Assembly: GCA_018613035.1 (NCBI GenBank)
Contig: JAGGRA010000017.1
Span: 1 to 64,000, forward strand
Reading direction: 5' to 3'
Length of the DNA stretch: 64,000 nt
Source of the DNA: Pseudomonas sp. ISL-84
GTDB taxonomy: Bacteria > Bacillota > Bacilli > Bacillales > Cytobacillaceae
This document shows, in pieces, positions 41,934 through 50,370 of this stretch (its first letter is position 1; every line of letters starts with the position of its first letter). The notes beneath the pieces were generated by a model, which saw only the letters and a program-made list of their open reading frames with translations, was not told the DNA's origin and searched no databases. Both the position numbers and the translations under genes were made by a program.

Positions 41934-41953
41934 TGTGTCACTTTTTTGACACA
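41934..41953 (+). promoter_or_regulatory. 7-bp inverted repeat upstream of the RND pump promoter
   Basis: TGTGTCA and TGACACA flank six bases, about 20 bases before the -35 box. This could be a repressor or activator site; the regulator is unknown. Confidence 0.4.
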
Positions 41954-41973
41954 TTTCAGAGCACACTCATTGC

Positions 41974-42002
41974 TTGCATCGTGTTAATAGCTCTTATATA
42001 GT
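41974..42002 (+). promoter_or_regulatory. Sigma-A promoter of the RND pump
   Basis: TTGCAT (41974-41979), a 17-base spacer and TATAGT (41997-42002), about 120 bases before the start codon. Confidence 0.55.
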
Positions 42003-42129
42003 TAAAATGGGAATATCCGTATATTTGTTTTCCATTATGTAAATCGTAAAATCCGAAATTCACTAAACAGGATCCGTACAGGCAGCGGGTACTGTCATTT
42101 AGCTAGTGCCAACGAAAGGAGCAGCATGA

Positions 42130-45100
42130 GTGCGTATAAGTGATTTTTCTATAAGAAGGCCAATTTTTACATTGGTATCGATGTTTTTAGTACTTATTTT
42201 AGGGGTTGTGTCCCTTTTAAATATTCCATTAAAACTCATACCTGATATCAATCCGCCAGTTGGTGTCGTTGTTACTTCCTACCCGGGGGCAAGCCCTGAG
42301 GAGGTTGTTGAAAAAGTAACGAAGCCATTGGAAGAAAACTTGGCTACATTGCCGGGAATTAAAACGCTGACCTCCACCTCGCAGGAAAGCGCCAATTTTA
42401 TCTTAATGCAGTTTTCATGGACAACGGATATTGATGAAACCCAAAGTGAGGTCATCCAAAGGCTGGATCAAACACAGCTGCCGGAAGATGCAGATGATCC
42501 GCGGTTTATGAAATTTGATCCATCACAGTTTCCTATTATTCAATTATCTTTGAGTGCGGATGAAGAATCCCAGACTTTAAGAAAACTTGCTGAGGAACTG
42601 AACCTGGAATTGACGAAGGTTGAAGGTGTGGCCAGTGTCAATATGTCAGGTACAGCCATTAAAGAAGTCCGGGTGGAGCTTGACCAGGAAAAATTAAAAG
42701 ATTACAAACTAAGCCAGGCTGATGTTGTTGATGTTATTCAGTCAAATAATATTTCCATGCCAGGTGATCCGGTATTAACAGAAGGTAAAGAGCTGACCAC
42801 AAGAATCATCAGCAGTTTAGATTCACTTGATATATTGAAAGAACTTACTGTTACTGTTAATCCTGCTACTGGTGATAAAGTAAGTCTGCAGGATATAGCG
42901 GAGGTACAATTAACCAATCAGGACGATAGAACGATTACGCGGACTAATCAGTCACCATCTGTTTTATTAAGTGTTCTTCAGCAATCTGATGCAAATACAG
43001 CAGAAGTTTCAGAAGAGTTTATTAAGAAACTGGATGATCTTTTGGATCAGGAACAATATGAAGGCATTGATTCTGAAGTCCTTTTTGACCAGGGAGATTA
43101 CATCAATTTGGCAATAGGGAATATTTCTAACTCGCTGCTTCTGGGCGGACTTTTTGCCATGATTGTGCTCTTTTTCTTTTTGAAAAATGTTAAAAGTCCG
43201 CTAATCATTGGCATATCTATTCCTTATTCAGTTATTTTTACGTTTGTCCTGATGTACTTTTCAGATTTCACATTGAATATTATGACTTTAGGCGGTTTGG
43301 CGCTTGGAATCGGAATGCTTGTCGATAACGCAATCGTGGTTATCGAAAATATTTACCGACATTTATCTATGGGGAAGGATCCGAAAACGGCCGCAAGCGA
43401 TGGCGCGAAAGAAGTTGGCTCTGCAATCACTGCTTCTACTTTGACTACTGTTGCCGTGTTCCTTCCTGTTGTCTTTATAACAGGAATCATTGGGGAATTG
43501 TTTACAGAATTTGCGCTGACCATCTCCTTTAGCCTCTTTGCTTCTTTAGTAGTGGCTCTAACGGTTGTCCCTACGCTTGCCAGCCGTTTACTTAAAGCGC
43601 CTAAAACGAACCTTGAAGCTAAAAGGCAGGAATCTGGCTTAATGCGTTTACTTGAAAGATCCATCAAATGGTCATTGCGGAACCGCGCTGTGGTTATTGC
43701 GATTACAATGTTGCTCTTGGCAGCAGGAAGCTTTGGATTAACAACAGTCGGAACGCAGTTTCTTCCTAATACGGATGAAGGATTTTTTACTGTCCGTATG
43801 GAACTTGAAAACGGAACAGCTTTGTCCGAAACAGAGAAAGTCATTGATGCTGTAGAGGAAGCAATAAAGGATGAGGATGAGGTTGATACATATGTCAGCC
43901 TGATTGGAACCACACAGGAGGGTTCCTTCCGCGGCTCTACGAATGCCAATATTGCGGAGCTCTATATTAAAATGAAAGAATTGGATGAGCGCGATAGATC
44001 AACATTTGAATTTGTTGACGATGTGAAAAAGGATTTGGAAAAAGCAGCATCCAAAGTAAATGAAAGTGCAGACCTTTCATTCAATATGCAGTCCTCATCA
44101 GGAACTGCACCAAATACTTTAACCTTTAGTGTGAGGGATACGAATCCAAATCGCTTAAATGAGAATGTAAACAAAATATATAGTGCCTTAAAAGACCTTG
44201 ACGATGTTACAGAATTGACTACTGATCTTATGGATACCGTTGAGGAAATCCAAATAACGGTGGACCGCGAAAAGGCGCTGGAGCAAGGTTTGGCTCCTGC
44301 TCAAATCGCTATGGCCGTAAATGATGTGACGCGCGGCAATCGTGCAACACAAATGATAGATGATGAAAACAATATTTATGGCGTATTTGTTGAATATGAT
44401 AAAGAAATAACACAGGATATCGATAACCTGAAGACGTTGCTTATTAAAAAAACAGATGGTAATTATGTTGCTTTAGATGAAGTAACGAATATTGAGCGGG
44501 GAGAAGGGCCGGTCAATATCCAGAGGATCAACCAGCAGGATGCTGTCCAATTCACGTTGAAATATAAATCCTCGACAAATATGGGGGCCATTTCAAAAGA
44601 GGTGGATAAAGAAATTGCCGATCTCGAACTGCCTGAAGAAACAGAAGTTGTATTTAGCGGGGACCGGGAGTTGCTTGAATCCTCTATTGATGACATGGCA
44701 CTGGCCTTTATCCTGGCAATCGTATTTATTTACCTTGTCATGGCAGCTCAGTTTGAGTCATTGAAATATCCGTTTGTGATAATGTTTACTGTTCCTCTTA
44801 TGATTATTGGTGTGGCCGTCGCTCTGACAGCAACTCGCACACCAATTAGCTTAACGGCAATCATTGGGATTATTGTACTTGCAGGTATTGTAGTCAATAA
44901 TGCGATTGTCATTGTAGACTATATTAATCAAAAGAAAGAAAGTGGCCTTAAGACCTATGATGCCATTGTTGTATCAGTGAAAGACCGGGCAAGGCCAATC
45001 CTTATGACAGCTTTAACAACTATTCTTGGTTTGGTTCCTCTTGCCTTGGGAATTGGTGAAGGAACAGAAATCAACCAGCCAATGGGAATCACTGTCATAG

Positions 45101-45423
45101 GCGGTTTAATCAGCAGTACCTTCCTTACATTGTTTGTCATACCAGTTGTATACAGCTTCTTTGACAAAGATACAAGACGATTAAATAAAATGTATGCGAC
45201 ACCTGAAGGCCATTTAGTGCCGGCGTATTTGCTTGAAGAAAGGGTGGAACGCGAAGAACGGCAAGAAAGAGATTCAGAACAGGATAGCAAACAGCTTCCC
45301 GCTGCGGAGACTCGGCCATACAGCAGAAACGATATGGCGGCTATGCTAGAAGAACTATTGAAAATTGTAAAAGAGGAAGAAAAAGAACAAAAAAATCAGG
45401 ACCGGGAGGAAGAATCTCGATAA
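42130..45423 (+). CDS. RND-family efflux transporter (SwrC/YerP-like)
   Basis: This 1097-residue protein has a helix at 13-35, a first large extracytoplasmic loop and five clustered helices with LGIGMLVDNAIVVIENIYRH. A second large loop and the mirror-image second half (GIVVNNAIVIVDYIN) follow. RND pumps use the proton gradient to export hydrophobic compounds; SwrC exports surfactin in B. subtilis. The C-terminus has an extra charged Glu/Arg/Gln-rich tail of about 60 residues. The start is GTG 42130, 8 bases after AAAGGAG. No membrane-fusion or outer-membrane partner is adjacent. Confidence 0.92.
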   Translation: MRISDFSIRRPIFTLVSMFLVLILGVVSLLNIPLKLIPDINPPVGVVVTSYPGASPEEVVEKVTKPLEENLATLPGIKTLTSTSQESANFILMQFSWTTDIDETQSEVIQRLDQTQLPEDADDPRFMKFDPSQFPIIQLSLSADEESQTLRKLAEELNLELTKVEGVASVNMSGTAIKEVRVELDQEKLKDYKLSQADVVDVIQSNNISMPGDPVLTEGKELTTRIISSLDSLDILKELTVTVNPATGDKVSLQDIAEVQLTNQDDRTITRTNQSPSVLLSVLQQSDANTAEVSEEFIKKLDDLLDQEQYEGIDSEVLFDQGDYINLAIGNISNSLLLGGLFAMIVLFFFLKNVKSPLIIGISIPYSVIFTFVLMYFSDFTLNIMTLGGLALGIGMLVDNAIVVIENIYRHLSMGKDPKTAASDGAKEVGSAITASTLTTVAVFLPVVFITGIIGELFTEFALTISFSLFASLVVALTVVPTLASRLLKAPKTNLEAKRQESGLMRLLERSIKWSLRNRAVVIAITMLLLAAGSFGLTTVGTQFLPNTDEGFFTVRMELENGTALSETEKVIDAVEEAIKDEDEVDTYVSLIGTTQEGSFRGSTNANIAELYIKMKELDERDRSTFEFVDDVKKDLEKAASKVNESADLSFNMQSSSGTAPNTLTFSVRDTNPNRLNENVNKIYSALKDLDDVTELTTDLMDTVEEIQITVDREKALEQGLAPAQIAMAVNDVTRGNRATQMIDDENNIYGVFVEYDKEITQDIDNLKTLLIKKTDGNYVALDEVTNIERGEGPVNIQRINQQDAVQFTLKYKSSTNMGAISKEVDKEIADLELPEETEVVFSGDRELLESSIDDMALAFILAIVFIYLVMAAQFESLKYPFVIMFTVPLMIIGVAVALTATRTPISLTAIIGIIVLAGIVVNNAIVIVDYINQKKESGLKTYDAIVVSVKDRARPILMTALTTILGLVPLALGIGEGTEINQPMGITVIGGLISSTFLTLFVIPVVYSFFDKDTRRLNKMYATPEGHLVPAYLLEERVEREERQERDSEQDSKQLPAAETRPYSRNDMAAMLEELLKIVKEEEKEQKNQDREEESR

Positions 45424-45496
45424 TAACAAGCCCCCTTTCATTTGGATTTTTTGGTTTTTCTGGGGAGACCTGAATGAATTAGTTAAGTAGCACTAG

Positions 45497-45705
45497 GTTG
45501 ATTGGAGCGGAAGGTGCGTGATCCTCGAAAATGCATTCGCATTTTCTTCGTGCGGTGAATATTCGAGGATGCTTATTCAAAGTCCTGCGGGAGGAGAGGG
45601 ACAGGTGACCCCACAGGCGCTTAAGCGCCGAGGAGGCTCACCGCACGCCCCGCAGTTCGCTGAGCATCCTGGAGTGGAAATCAACTGGCTAGTTTAACAA
45701 AGGCT
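45497..45705 (+). repeat. Mosaic intergenic repeat, copy 2 (most complete)
   Basis: It runs from GGTTGATTGGAGCGGAAGG to GGAGTGGAAATCAACTGG, then AGTTTAACAAAGGC. Ends GTTGATT and AATCAAC are inverted. Inside are GAAAATGC/GCATTTTC and GGCGCTTAAGCGCC hairpins and a G/C-rich block. It shares words with copies at 37.0, 46.5 and 56.8 kb. Confidence 0.75.
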
Positions 45706-45728
45706 GTCCTTAAAGGACTTTTTAAGTG

Positions 45729-45758
45729 GCCTCTTCAACTGAAAGGGGCTTTTTTTTT
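45729..45758 (+). terminator. Terminator downstream of the RND pump and repeat copy 2
   Basis: GCCTCTT (45729-45735) pairs with AAGGGGC (45743-45749) and a long T run follows. It is separated from the RND stop codon by the repeat, suggesting the repeat was inserted between gene and terminator (inference). Confidence 0.65.
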
Positions 45759-45773
45759 TGAAGCAGTTTGTGA

Positions 45774-45820
45774 CCGGTAAATCAATCCAATAGTCCGGTA
45801 TATACATGATTATCCGGTAA
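45774..45820. repeat. Three-unit array of CCGGTA words, ~20-bp period
   Basis: CCGGTA starts at 45774, 45795 and 45814 (spacing 21 and 19). The first unit contains CCGGTAAATCAA, identical to a word in the array at 28371 and 28413, 17 kb away. Confidence 0.65.
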
Positions 45821-45982
45821 AATAACACCTCATTTGTTACTAGCTACTACATGAATGATTTTTCTTTATAATGGCATAATACTTGTCAATACGCTTTTAG
45901 GAAAATAATTGGAAATAAAACAGATAATTGGCTTATGAAAAGAGCACAATAATACTATCGACTTGTAGCTGGTGATAAATGA

Positions 45983-46459
45983 ATGAAAAAACTCAGTAAA
46001 CTAGAAGCGGTTTTATGGAGCATTGCCTTGCCCGGTTTTAGCCAATTATTAATTGGGCAGCTTTGGAAAGGAACCTTATTTGTCGCTCTTGAATTTATCA
46101 TAAATGTATACAGTCATTTTAATTCCGCCATTATGTACAGTTTTATGTGGGAAATTGACAAGGCTGAACATGTACTTAATTTTCAATGGCTTATGTTTTA
46201 TCCTTGTCTGTATATGTTTGCGATGTGGGATGCTTACCGAAGTGCAATGCCAGAAAAAGAACAATTATCTTTTCTTCCATTTGTGTTCGGTGCTTATTTT
46301 GTAACTGTAGGCCTAATGTACTCAACCAAGCTTACCATCTTTGGTATACGATTTGGACCAGTCTTTCTGCCTATGCTTTTTGTTATTCCAGGTCTATTAA
46401 CAGGGTTTATCATTAGATGGATTCTTTTAAGATGGAGGAAGGATCCTGTCCAAAATTAA
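45983..46459 (+). CDS. Polytopic membrane protein of unknown function
   Basis: This 158-residue protein has about four membrane helices. Its N-terminus (PGFSQLLIGQLWKGTLFVAL) looks like a family of small membrane proteins seen in many Bacillaceae, but I know no function. The ribosome binding site is weak (GGTGA), and the neighbouring ATG four bases upstream is out of frame. It is a single gene after the CCGGTA array with its own terminator. Confidence 0.7.
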   Translation: MKKLSKLEAVLWSIALPGFSQLLIGQLWKGTLFVALEFIINVYSHFNSAIMYSFMWEIDKAEHVLNFQWLMFYPCLYMFAMWDAYRSAMPEKEQLSFLPFVFGAYFVTVGLMYSTKLTIFGIRFGPVFLPMLFVIPGLLTGFIIRWILLRWRKDPVQN

Positions 46460-46485
46460 GGCTGGAAGGCCAATCCTAATTAAGG

Positions 46486-46528
46486 GCTTTAACACACCAT
46501 TCACAGAGGTGCTGTTAAAGCTTTTTTA
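46486..46528 (+). terminator. Terminator of the 45983 gene
   Basis: GGCTTTAACA pairs with TGTTAAAGC with an inner CACC/GGTG pair, then TTTTTT. Confidence 0.8.
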
Positions 46529-46533
46529 TATTT

Positions 46534-46662
46534 GGGCTCTGTTAAATTTGCCTATTGAGTTCACTCCAGAAGCTCAGCGAACCGCGGGCAGCCCGAGGAT
46601 CTCGCTCTCCAGACGGTTCGATCAACAGAGGTGCCAAATTAACAATGAGCTTTAACAGATCC
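46534..46662 (+). repeat. Mosaic intergenic repeat, copy 3 (short)
   Basis: It is bounded by GGGCTCTGTTAAATTTG and, inverted, GCTTTAACAGATCC. The left end matches the end of copy 1 (GGCTCTGTTAAAT). The centre is G/C-rich (GAACCGCGGGCAGCCCGAGG). It looks like a shortened derivative with the outer ends preserved. Confidence 0.65.
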
Positions 46663-46771
46663 TATTTTTAAAAAATAAAAATTTTTAACACCCCCACAAA
46701 CACCCCTCCCACTTCCGTACACTTGTAATGAATAAAGCGGGCCGCTTAAAAAAATCATGAGGTGAAAGACA

Positions 46772-48067
46772 TTGAAATTTTTATCCAATAAAGAAATGAA
46801 TAAAATCGCTAAAAGTACACTGGCATTAGTAATTGCAGGTACATTCACATTCTCAGCTACAAGTGCATTTGCAAATGAAAATAATAATGAAACTAATCTT
46901 GAGACAGTTGAGTTAAATAGCGAAACTGCAGCAGAAGCAGAGGTTACGACTGTAACTGAAACTGACGCAGCTGAAGCAATAGAAAAAGCGGAAGGACAGC
47001 TGGAAGAGATTGAAGCTGAAACTCCATCCCTATTACCTGGAAGCTTCTTCTACTTTGCGAAGCTTACATTGGAAAAAATTAAGCTTGCCCTTACTTTTGA
47101 TGAAGTAAAAGAAGCTAAGTTACTCGCTACATATGCTGCTGAGCGTCTAGCAGAAGCAGAAGCCCTTTTTGCTGAAGGCAAAGAAGAAGAAGCTCTTGAA
47201 GCAATAGAAAAAGCATTAGAACATATTGAAAATGCAGATAGCATTGTTGATGATGAGAAAGAGTCAGACAGCGAAGAACCAAAATCAGACGAAGAAAATT
47301 CTGATGATGAAAATAAAGAAGACGAACCAGCTAATGAAGATGAACCAGCTGATGAAGATGAAACAGTTGAAGAAGATGTTGCAGTTGAAGAAGATGTTGC
47401 AGTTGCAGAAGATGAAACAGTTGAAGAAGATGTTGCTTTAGATGATGAAGTAGTTGCAGAAGAAGATTCAGTGGAAGAGGTTAAAGAGATTCTTGCTCAG
47501 AATATTATTTCCCTCAAAGCAAATTTGGCTAAATTTACAGAAAGATTTGATGAAAATCACCCTGCGATTCTGGCAATGGAAAAGAATATTGCAAAGTTCA
47601 CTAAAAAATGGGCTGATAAGTTAGCAAAAATAGAAGAAGAGTCAGAAGAAGTAACGGAAGAAGAGCCGGTAACAGTTGAAGAACCAGCAACAGATGATGT
47701 TGCAGTTGATACTGAAACAGAAGAAACAGTAACTGAAGAGACAGTCACTGAAGAGGAAGAAACTGTTGTTGCACCAGTAAAGGTATCAAAAGCAGAAAAG
47801 GATGCTGCTAAGGCTGAAAAGAAACAAGCCCATGCTGAAGAAAAAGCTCTAGAAGCTAAAAAGAGAGAAGAAGCCAAGCAAGCTCGTGCAGAGGCTAGAA
47901 AAGCAGAAAAAGAAGCACGCGAAGCAGCTAAAAAAGCGGCAAAGGAACAGCAAGCTAAAAAAGTCCAAGCAAAACAAGATGAAGCAAAGAGCAATGGCAG
48001 CAAAGGGAAAGAAAAAGCAGAAGAAGCTAAGGGCCAAGGGAAAGAGAACAAAGGAAACAAGCAATAA
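46772..48067 (+). CDS. Secreted, largely disordered DUF5667-type protein
   Basis: This 431-residue protein has a signal peptide (SATSAFA-N, about residue 35) and a helical DUF5667-like block at about 85-150 (SLLPGSFFYFAKLTLEKIKL followed by ALTFDEVKEAKLL). A very acidic repeat (DEDETVEEDVAVEEDVAVAE type), a second short helical block (about 235-290) and a Lys/Ala/Glu-rich tail follow. The start is TTG 46772 with GAGGTG at 8 bases. The sigI-rsgI pair starts 122 bases downstream of its stop. Its composition resembles the disordered outer part of RsgI, so a shared envelope-stress function is possible (inference). Confidence 0.75.
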   Translation: MKFLSNKEMNKIAKSTLALVIAGTFTFSATSAFANENNNETNLETVELNSETAAEAEVTTVTETDAAEAIEKAEGQLEEIEAETPSLLPGSFFYFAKLTLEKIKLALTFDEVKEAKLLATYAAERLAEAEALFAEGKEEEALEAIEKALEHIENADSIVDDEKESDSEEPKSDEENSDDENKEDEPANEDEPADEDETVEEDVAVEEDVAVAEDETVEEDVALDDEVVAEEDSVEEVKEILAQNIISLKANLAKFTERFDENHPAILAMEKNIAKFTKKWADKLAKIEEESEEVTEEEPVTVEEPATDDVAVDTETEETVTEETVTEEEETVVAPVKVSKAEKDAAKAEKKQAHAEEKALEAKKREEAKQARAEARKAEKEAREAAKKAAKEQQAKKVQAKQDEAKSNGSKGKEKAEEAKGQGKENKGNKQ

Positions 48068-48080
48068 AAGCATGAACAAA

Positions 48081-48118
48081 AAGGAAAAGAAAGCACATGG
48101 AGGCTTTCTTTTCCTTAT
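48081..48118 (+). terminator. Hairpin terminator between the DUF5667 gene and sigI
   Basis: A perfect 14-bp stem (48081-48094 with 48103-48116) around eight bases; the 3' arm is T-rich but no separate T tract follows. Confidence 0.6.
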
Positions 48119-48127
48119 CCTATAGCC

Positions 48128-48165
48128 ACCCTTAAAAAAACAGTCTGGACATCGTATGATATAAT
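48128..48165 (+). promoter_or_regulatory. Overlapping candidate promoters of sigI
   Basis: An extended -10 element TGATATAAT (48157-48165) suggests sigma-A. Overlapping it, ACCCTT (48128-48133) and CGTA (48153-48156), 19 bases apart, resemble a sigma-I-type ACCCCC/CGAA promoter. Autoregulation of sigI is known in B. subtilis; the element here is inferred. Confidence 0.4.
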
Positions 48166-48189
48166 GTGTTTTGAAAAGAGGTGAGGCTA

Positions 48190-48936
48190 ATGCTAAGTTT
48201 ATTGTTCATGGCGAAAAAGCGTAAAAGAACGCTGGAAGAAACGGTAGAGTTAATACAGCAGGGGGATACAGTATTACATAATGAGCTAATCGAGTCGTAT
48301 AAGCCGTTTATTGCTAAAACAGTTTCGTCGGTTTGCAAGAGATATATTCATGAATCTGATGATGAATTTAGCATTGGCCTCATTGCTTTTAATGAGGCGA
48401 TCCAAAAATATAGTCAGGATAAAGGCAGTTCACTGATCAGTTTTTCAGAAGTACTGATAAAAAGACGAGTGATTGATTATATTCGCAAACAATCCAAATA
48501 TCAAAACCTTAGTTTTAATGGAGGGGCAAATTTGGATGAAGACGAAACAGCAGGTTCAACGATTGAAGATGAATTGTCTATTGAAGACTTCAGGAAGAAA
48601 ACGGATGAGGAGCTCAGAAGAGAAGAAATCCTCCAGTTTACCCAAATTCTTCAGCAATTTGATCTTTCCTTCGCCGACCTGATTGAGCAGTCGCCGAAAC
48701 ATGCTGATGCACGGAAAAATGCAATGGCTGTTGCCGGGATTCTCGTTGAAAATGATGAACTTAAAACCATCCTTCTTGAAAAGAAACGGCTTCCGATTAA
48801 GCAGTTGGAAGGGTATGTATCGCTTAGCAGGAAGACAATAGAGAGAAACAGAAAGTACATAATTGCCATCTCACTTATATTAGCTGGTGATTATGTTTAT
48901 TTAAAGGATTATATCAAAGGGGTGTTGGAAACGTGA
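48190..48936 (+). CDS. sigI: RNA polymerase sigma factor SigI
   Basis: This 248-residue protein matches SigI: KPFIAKTVSSVCKRYI, DDEFSIGLIAFNEAI (region 2), VIDYIRKQS, SPKHADARKNA and the C-terminal VSLSRKTIERNRKYIIAISL helix-turn-helix. SigI controls heat and cell-wall stress genes and is held inactive by RsgI. GAGGTGAGG lies just before ATG 48190; GTG 48181 falls inside that ribosome binding site. It overlaps rsgI by 4 bases. Confidence 0.95.
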   Translation: MLSLLFMAKKRKRTLEETVELIQQGDTVLHNELIESYKPFIAKTVSSVCKRYIHESDDEFSIGLIAFNEAIQKYSQDKGSSLISFSEVLIKRRVIDYIRKQSKYQNLSFNGGANLDEDETAGSTIEDELSIEDFRKKTDEELRREEILQFTQILQQFDLSFADLIEQSPKHADARKNAMAVAGILVENDELKTILLEKKRLPIKQLEGYVSLSRKTIERNRKYIIAISLILAGDYVYLKDYIKGVLET

Positions 48937-50015
48937 AAACAGGTATTATTATGGAAATTAACGAACGTTTTTTAACGCTGTTAACCCCGGAAGGAGAATT
49001 TCTGCGTGCTCGTAAACAGGATCGGGCATACGTAATTGGACAGGAAATTGATTTCTTCCCAATCGAACAAAAAAGCGGAAAAAAGTCATCTTCTCTATCT
49101 ATTTTTAATGTATTTAGAGGTAAGGCCGTGTTTGCAGCAGCTTTTGCGATCATGTTAGCAGTCGTTTCTTTTCTGCCTTTTTATCAAAGCAATGAAGTTT
49201 ATGCCTACATGTCGATTGACGTTAATCCAAGCATTGAATTAGGGGTCAATGAGAAGTATCAGGTAATCGAGCTCGTGCCTTACAATGAAGATGGAGAGCG
49301 CATTATCCAAAAGATTCAAGACTGGAAAAAGGAAGACATCCAGTCTGTAACAGACAAGATCCTCTTTCAATTAAAGGACCAGGGCTACTTGGGGGAAAAT
49401 AAAGAGATTGTTATTGCAGCCGTTTATACAGAGGAGAAAATAGAAGAGGATGACCGCTTGCAGGCAGAGTTAATAGAAATAAAAAAAGCTGCACAAAAAG
49501 AGCAGCTAGAAGTTACGTTATTTGAAGCAAGTGAAGAAGATAGAAATACGGCAATTGAAAAAGGGCTGACAACTGGGGTATATAAAGAAAATAAATTAAA
49601 GGCTGACAGTAAGAAGCCATCAGAAAAAGATAAACCGGCGTCTGCCAATCAGCCAAAAGAGAAAAACAGCATCTCTAACAATAGTAAGAAACCTGCTGAA
49701 ATTCCGCCTGGCCAATTAAAGAAGCAGGAAAAACCTGCAGTAAATGAGGGAAAGCTGAATGAAAAGAAAGAAAAGACAGCTGCTCCGGGACAGACAAAGA
49801 AAAATGAGAAGCAGGAAAGTAAGCAAAATACCAGCAGAAGTAATAATGGGAATAATGATTTAGAGTATAAAAGCAAAGCAAACAGTAAAAAAGGAAATGA
49901 CGAAAAAAAAAATAAACAAAACGAACGGTCCAAACATAACGAAAATAACGGAAACGGGAATAACCCTGAGAAACAACAAAAAGATAAAGAAAAAGATAAT
50001 CATGGTAAAAAGTAA
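48933..50015 (+). CDS. rsgI: Anti-sigma-I factor RsgI
   Basis: This 360-residue protein has the RsgI_N cytoplasmic domain (1-55, MKTGIIMEINERFLTLLTPE), a membrane helix (about 63-84), the conserved juxtamembrane domain with SIDVNPSIELGVN (94-106) and a C-terminal disordered Lys/Asn/Glu-rich tail (about 215-360). RsgI proteins self-cleave at the Asn-Pro bond of that motif, and the outer disordered tail senses wall defects in B. subtilis (published work, from memory). The GTG start overlaps the sigI stop. Confidence 0.92.
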   Translation: MKTGIIMEINERFLTLLTPEGEFLRARKQDRAYVIGQEIDFFPIEQKSGKKSSSLSIFNVFRGKAVFAAAFAIMLAVVSFLPFYQSNEVYAYMSIDVNPSIELGVNEKYQVIELVPYNEDGERIIQKIQDWKKEDIQSVTDKILFQLKDQGYLGENKEIVIAAVYTEEKIEEDDRLQAELIEIKKAAQKEQLEVTLFEASEEDRNTAIEKGLTTGVYKENKLKADSKKPSEKDKPASANQPKEKNSISNNSKKPAEIPPGQLKKQEKPAVNEGKLNEKKEKTAAPGQTKKNEKQESKQNTSRSNNGNNDLEYKSKANSKKGNDEKKNKQNERSKHNENNGNGNNPEKQQKDKEKDNHGKK

Positions 50016-50041
50016 AGTCCGGAATTCTCCGGACTTTTTTC
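50014..50041 (+). terminator. Terminator of sigI-rsgI
   Basis: AAAGTCCGGA pairs with TCCGGACTTT around ATTC, then a T run; the stem begins in the stop codon. Confidence 0.88.
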
Positions 50042-50057
50042 CATTTATATGAAGTTT

Positions 50058-50258
50058 TTATTGATTGTTTTGGCCGGACATTTGAGCCTGAGCTTGCTGA
50101 ACAAGTCTCTTAGTAATTTCTCCGCCCACAGATCCGTTTGCCCGGGATACTGTATCAGAGCCTAATTGAACACCAAATTCCTGGGCAATTTCATATTTTA
50201 CCTGGTCCATGTATTGCTCGATTCCAGGAACTAATAGTTTATTGCTGCTTCTTGCCAT
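50058..50258 (-). CDS. Alpha/beta-type small acid-soluble spore protein
   Basis: This 66-residue protein has the SASP signatures: [29 protein letters not shown] (GPR protease site region) and [20 protein letters not shown]. These proteins coat and protect spore DNA and are digested at germination. AAGGAG lies 9 bases before ATG 50258. A sigma-G-type -10 box lies 55 bases upstream. Confidence 0.95.
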   Translation of the reverse strand: MARSSNKLLVPGIEQYMDQVKYEIAQEFGVQLGSDTVSRANGSVGGEITKRLVQQAQAQMSGQNNQ

Positions 50259-50312
50259 CGTATTCAACTCCTTTTTATTGGTCTACAGAGTTTTCTATTG
50301 CCTCTGTATTTG

Positions 50313-50319
50313 TAGTATG
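50313..50319 (-). promoter_or_regulatory. Sigma-G -10 box of the SASP gene
   Basis: The minus strand reads CATACTA, identical to the sigma-G -10 consensus. The -35 region about 16 bases upstream (TTATGA) is a weaker match. Confidence 0.6.
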
Positions 50320-50370
50320 AATAAAAAGGGGAGTTTCATAAGTGGTAATATTTCGGCATAAACAGCTTTT

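Noticed and set aside
43353-43949. Minus-strand frame of 198 codons inside the RND gene
   Set aside because: It is antisense to conserved RND motifs and has no start signal.
47557-48096. Minus-strand frame of 179 codons opposite the DUF5667 gene
   Set aside because: It is a Ser/Phe/Cys-rich shadow of Glu/Ala/Lys codons. The + strand has a signal peptide and a ribosome binding site.
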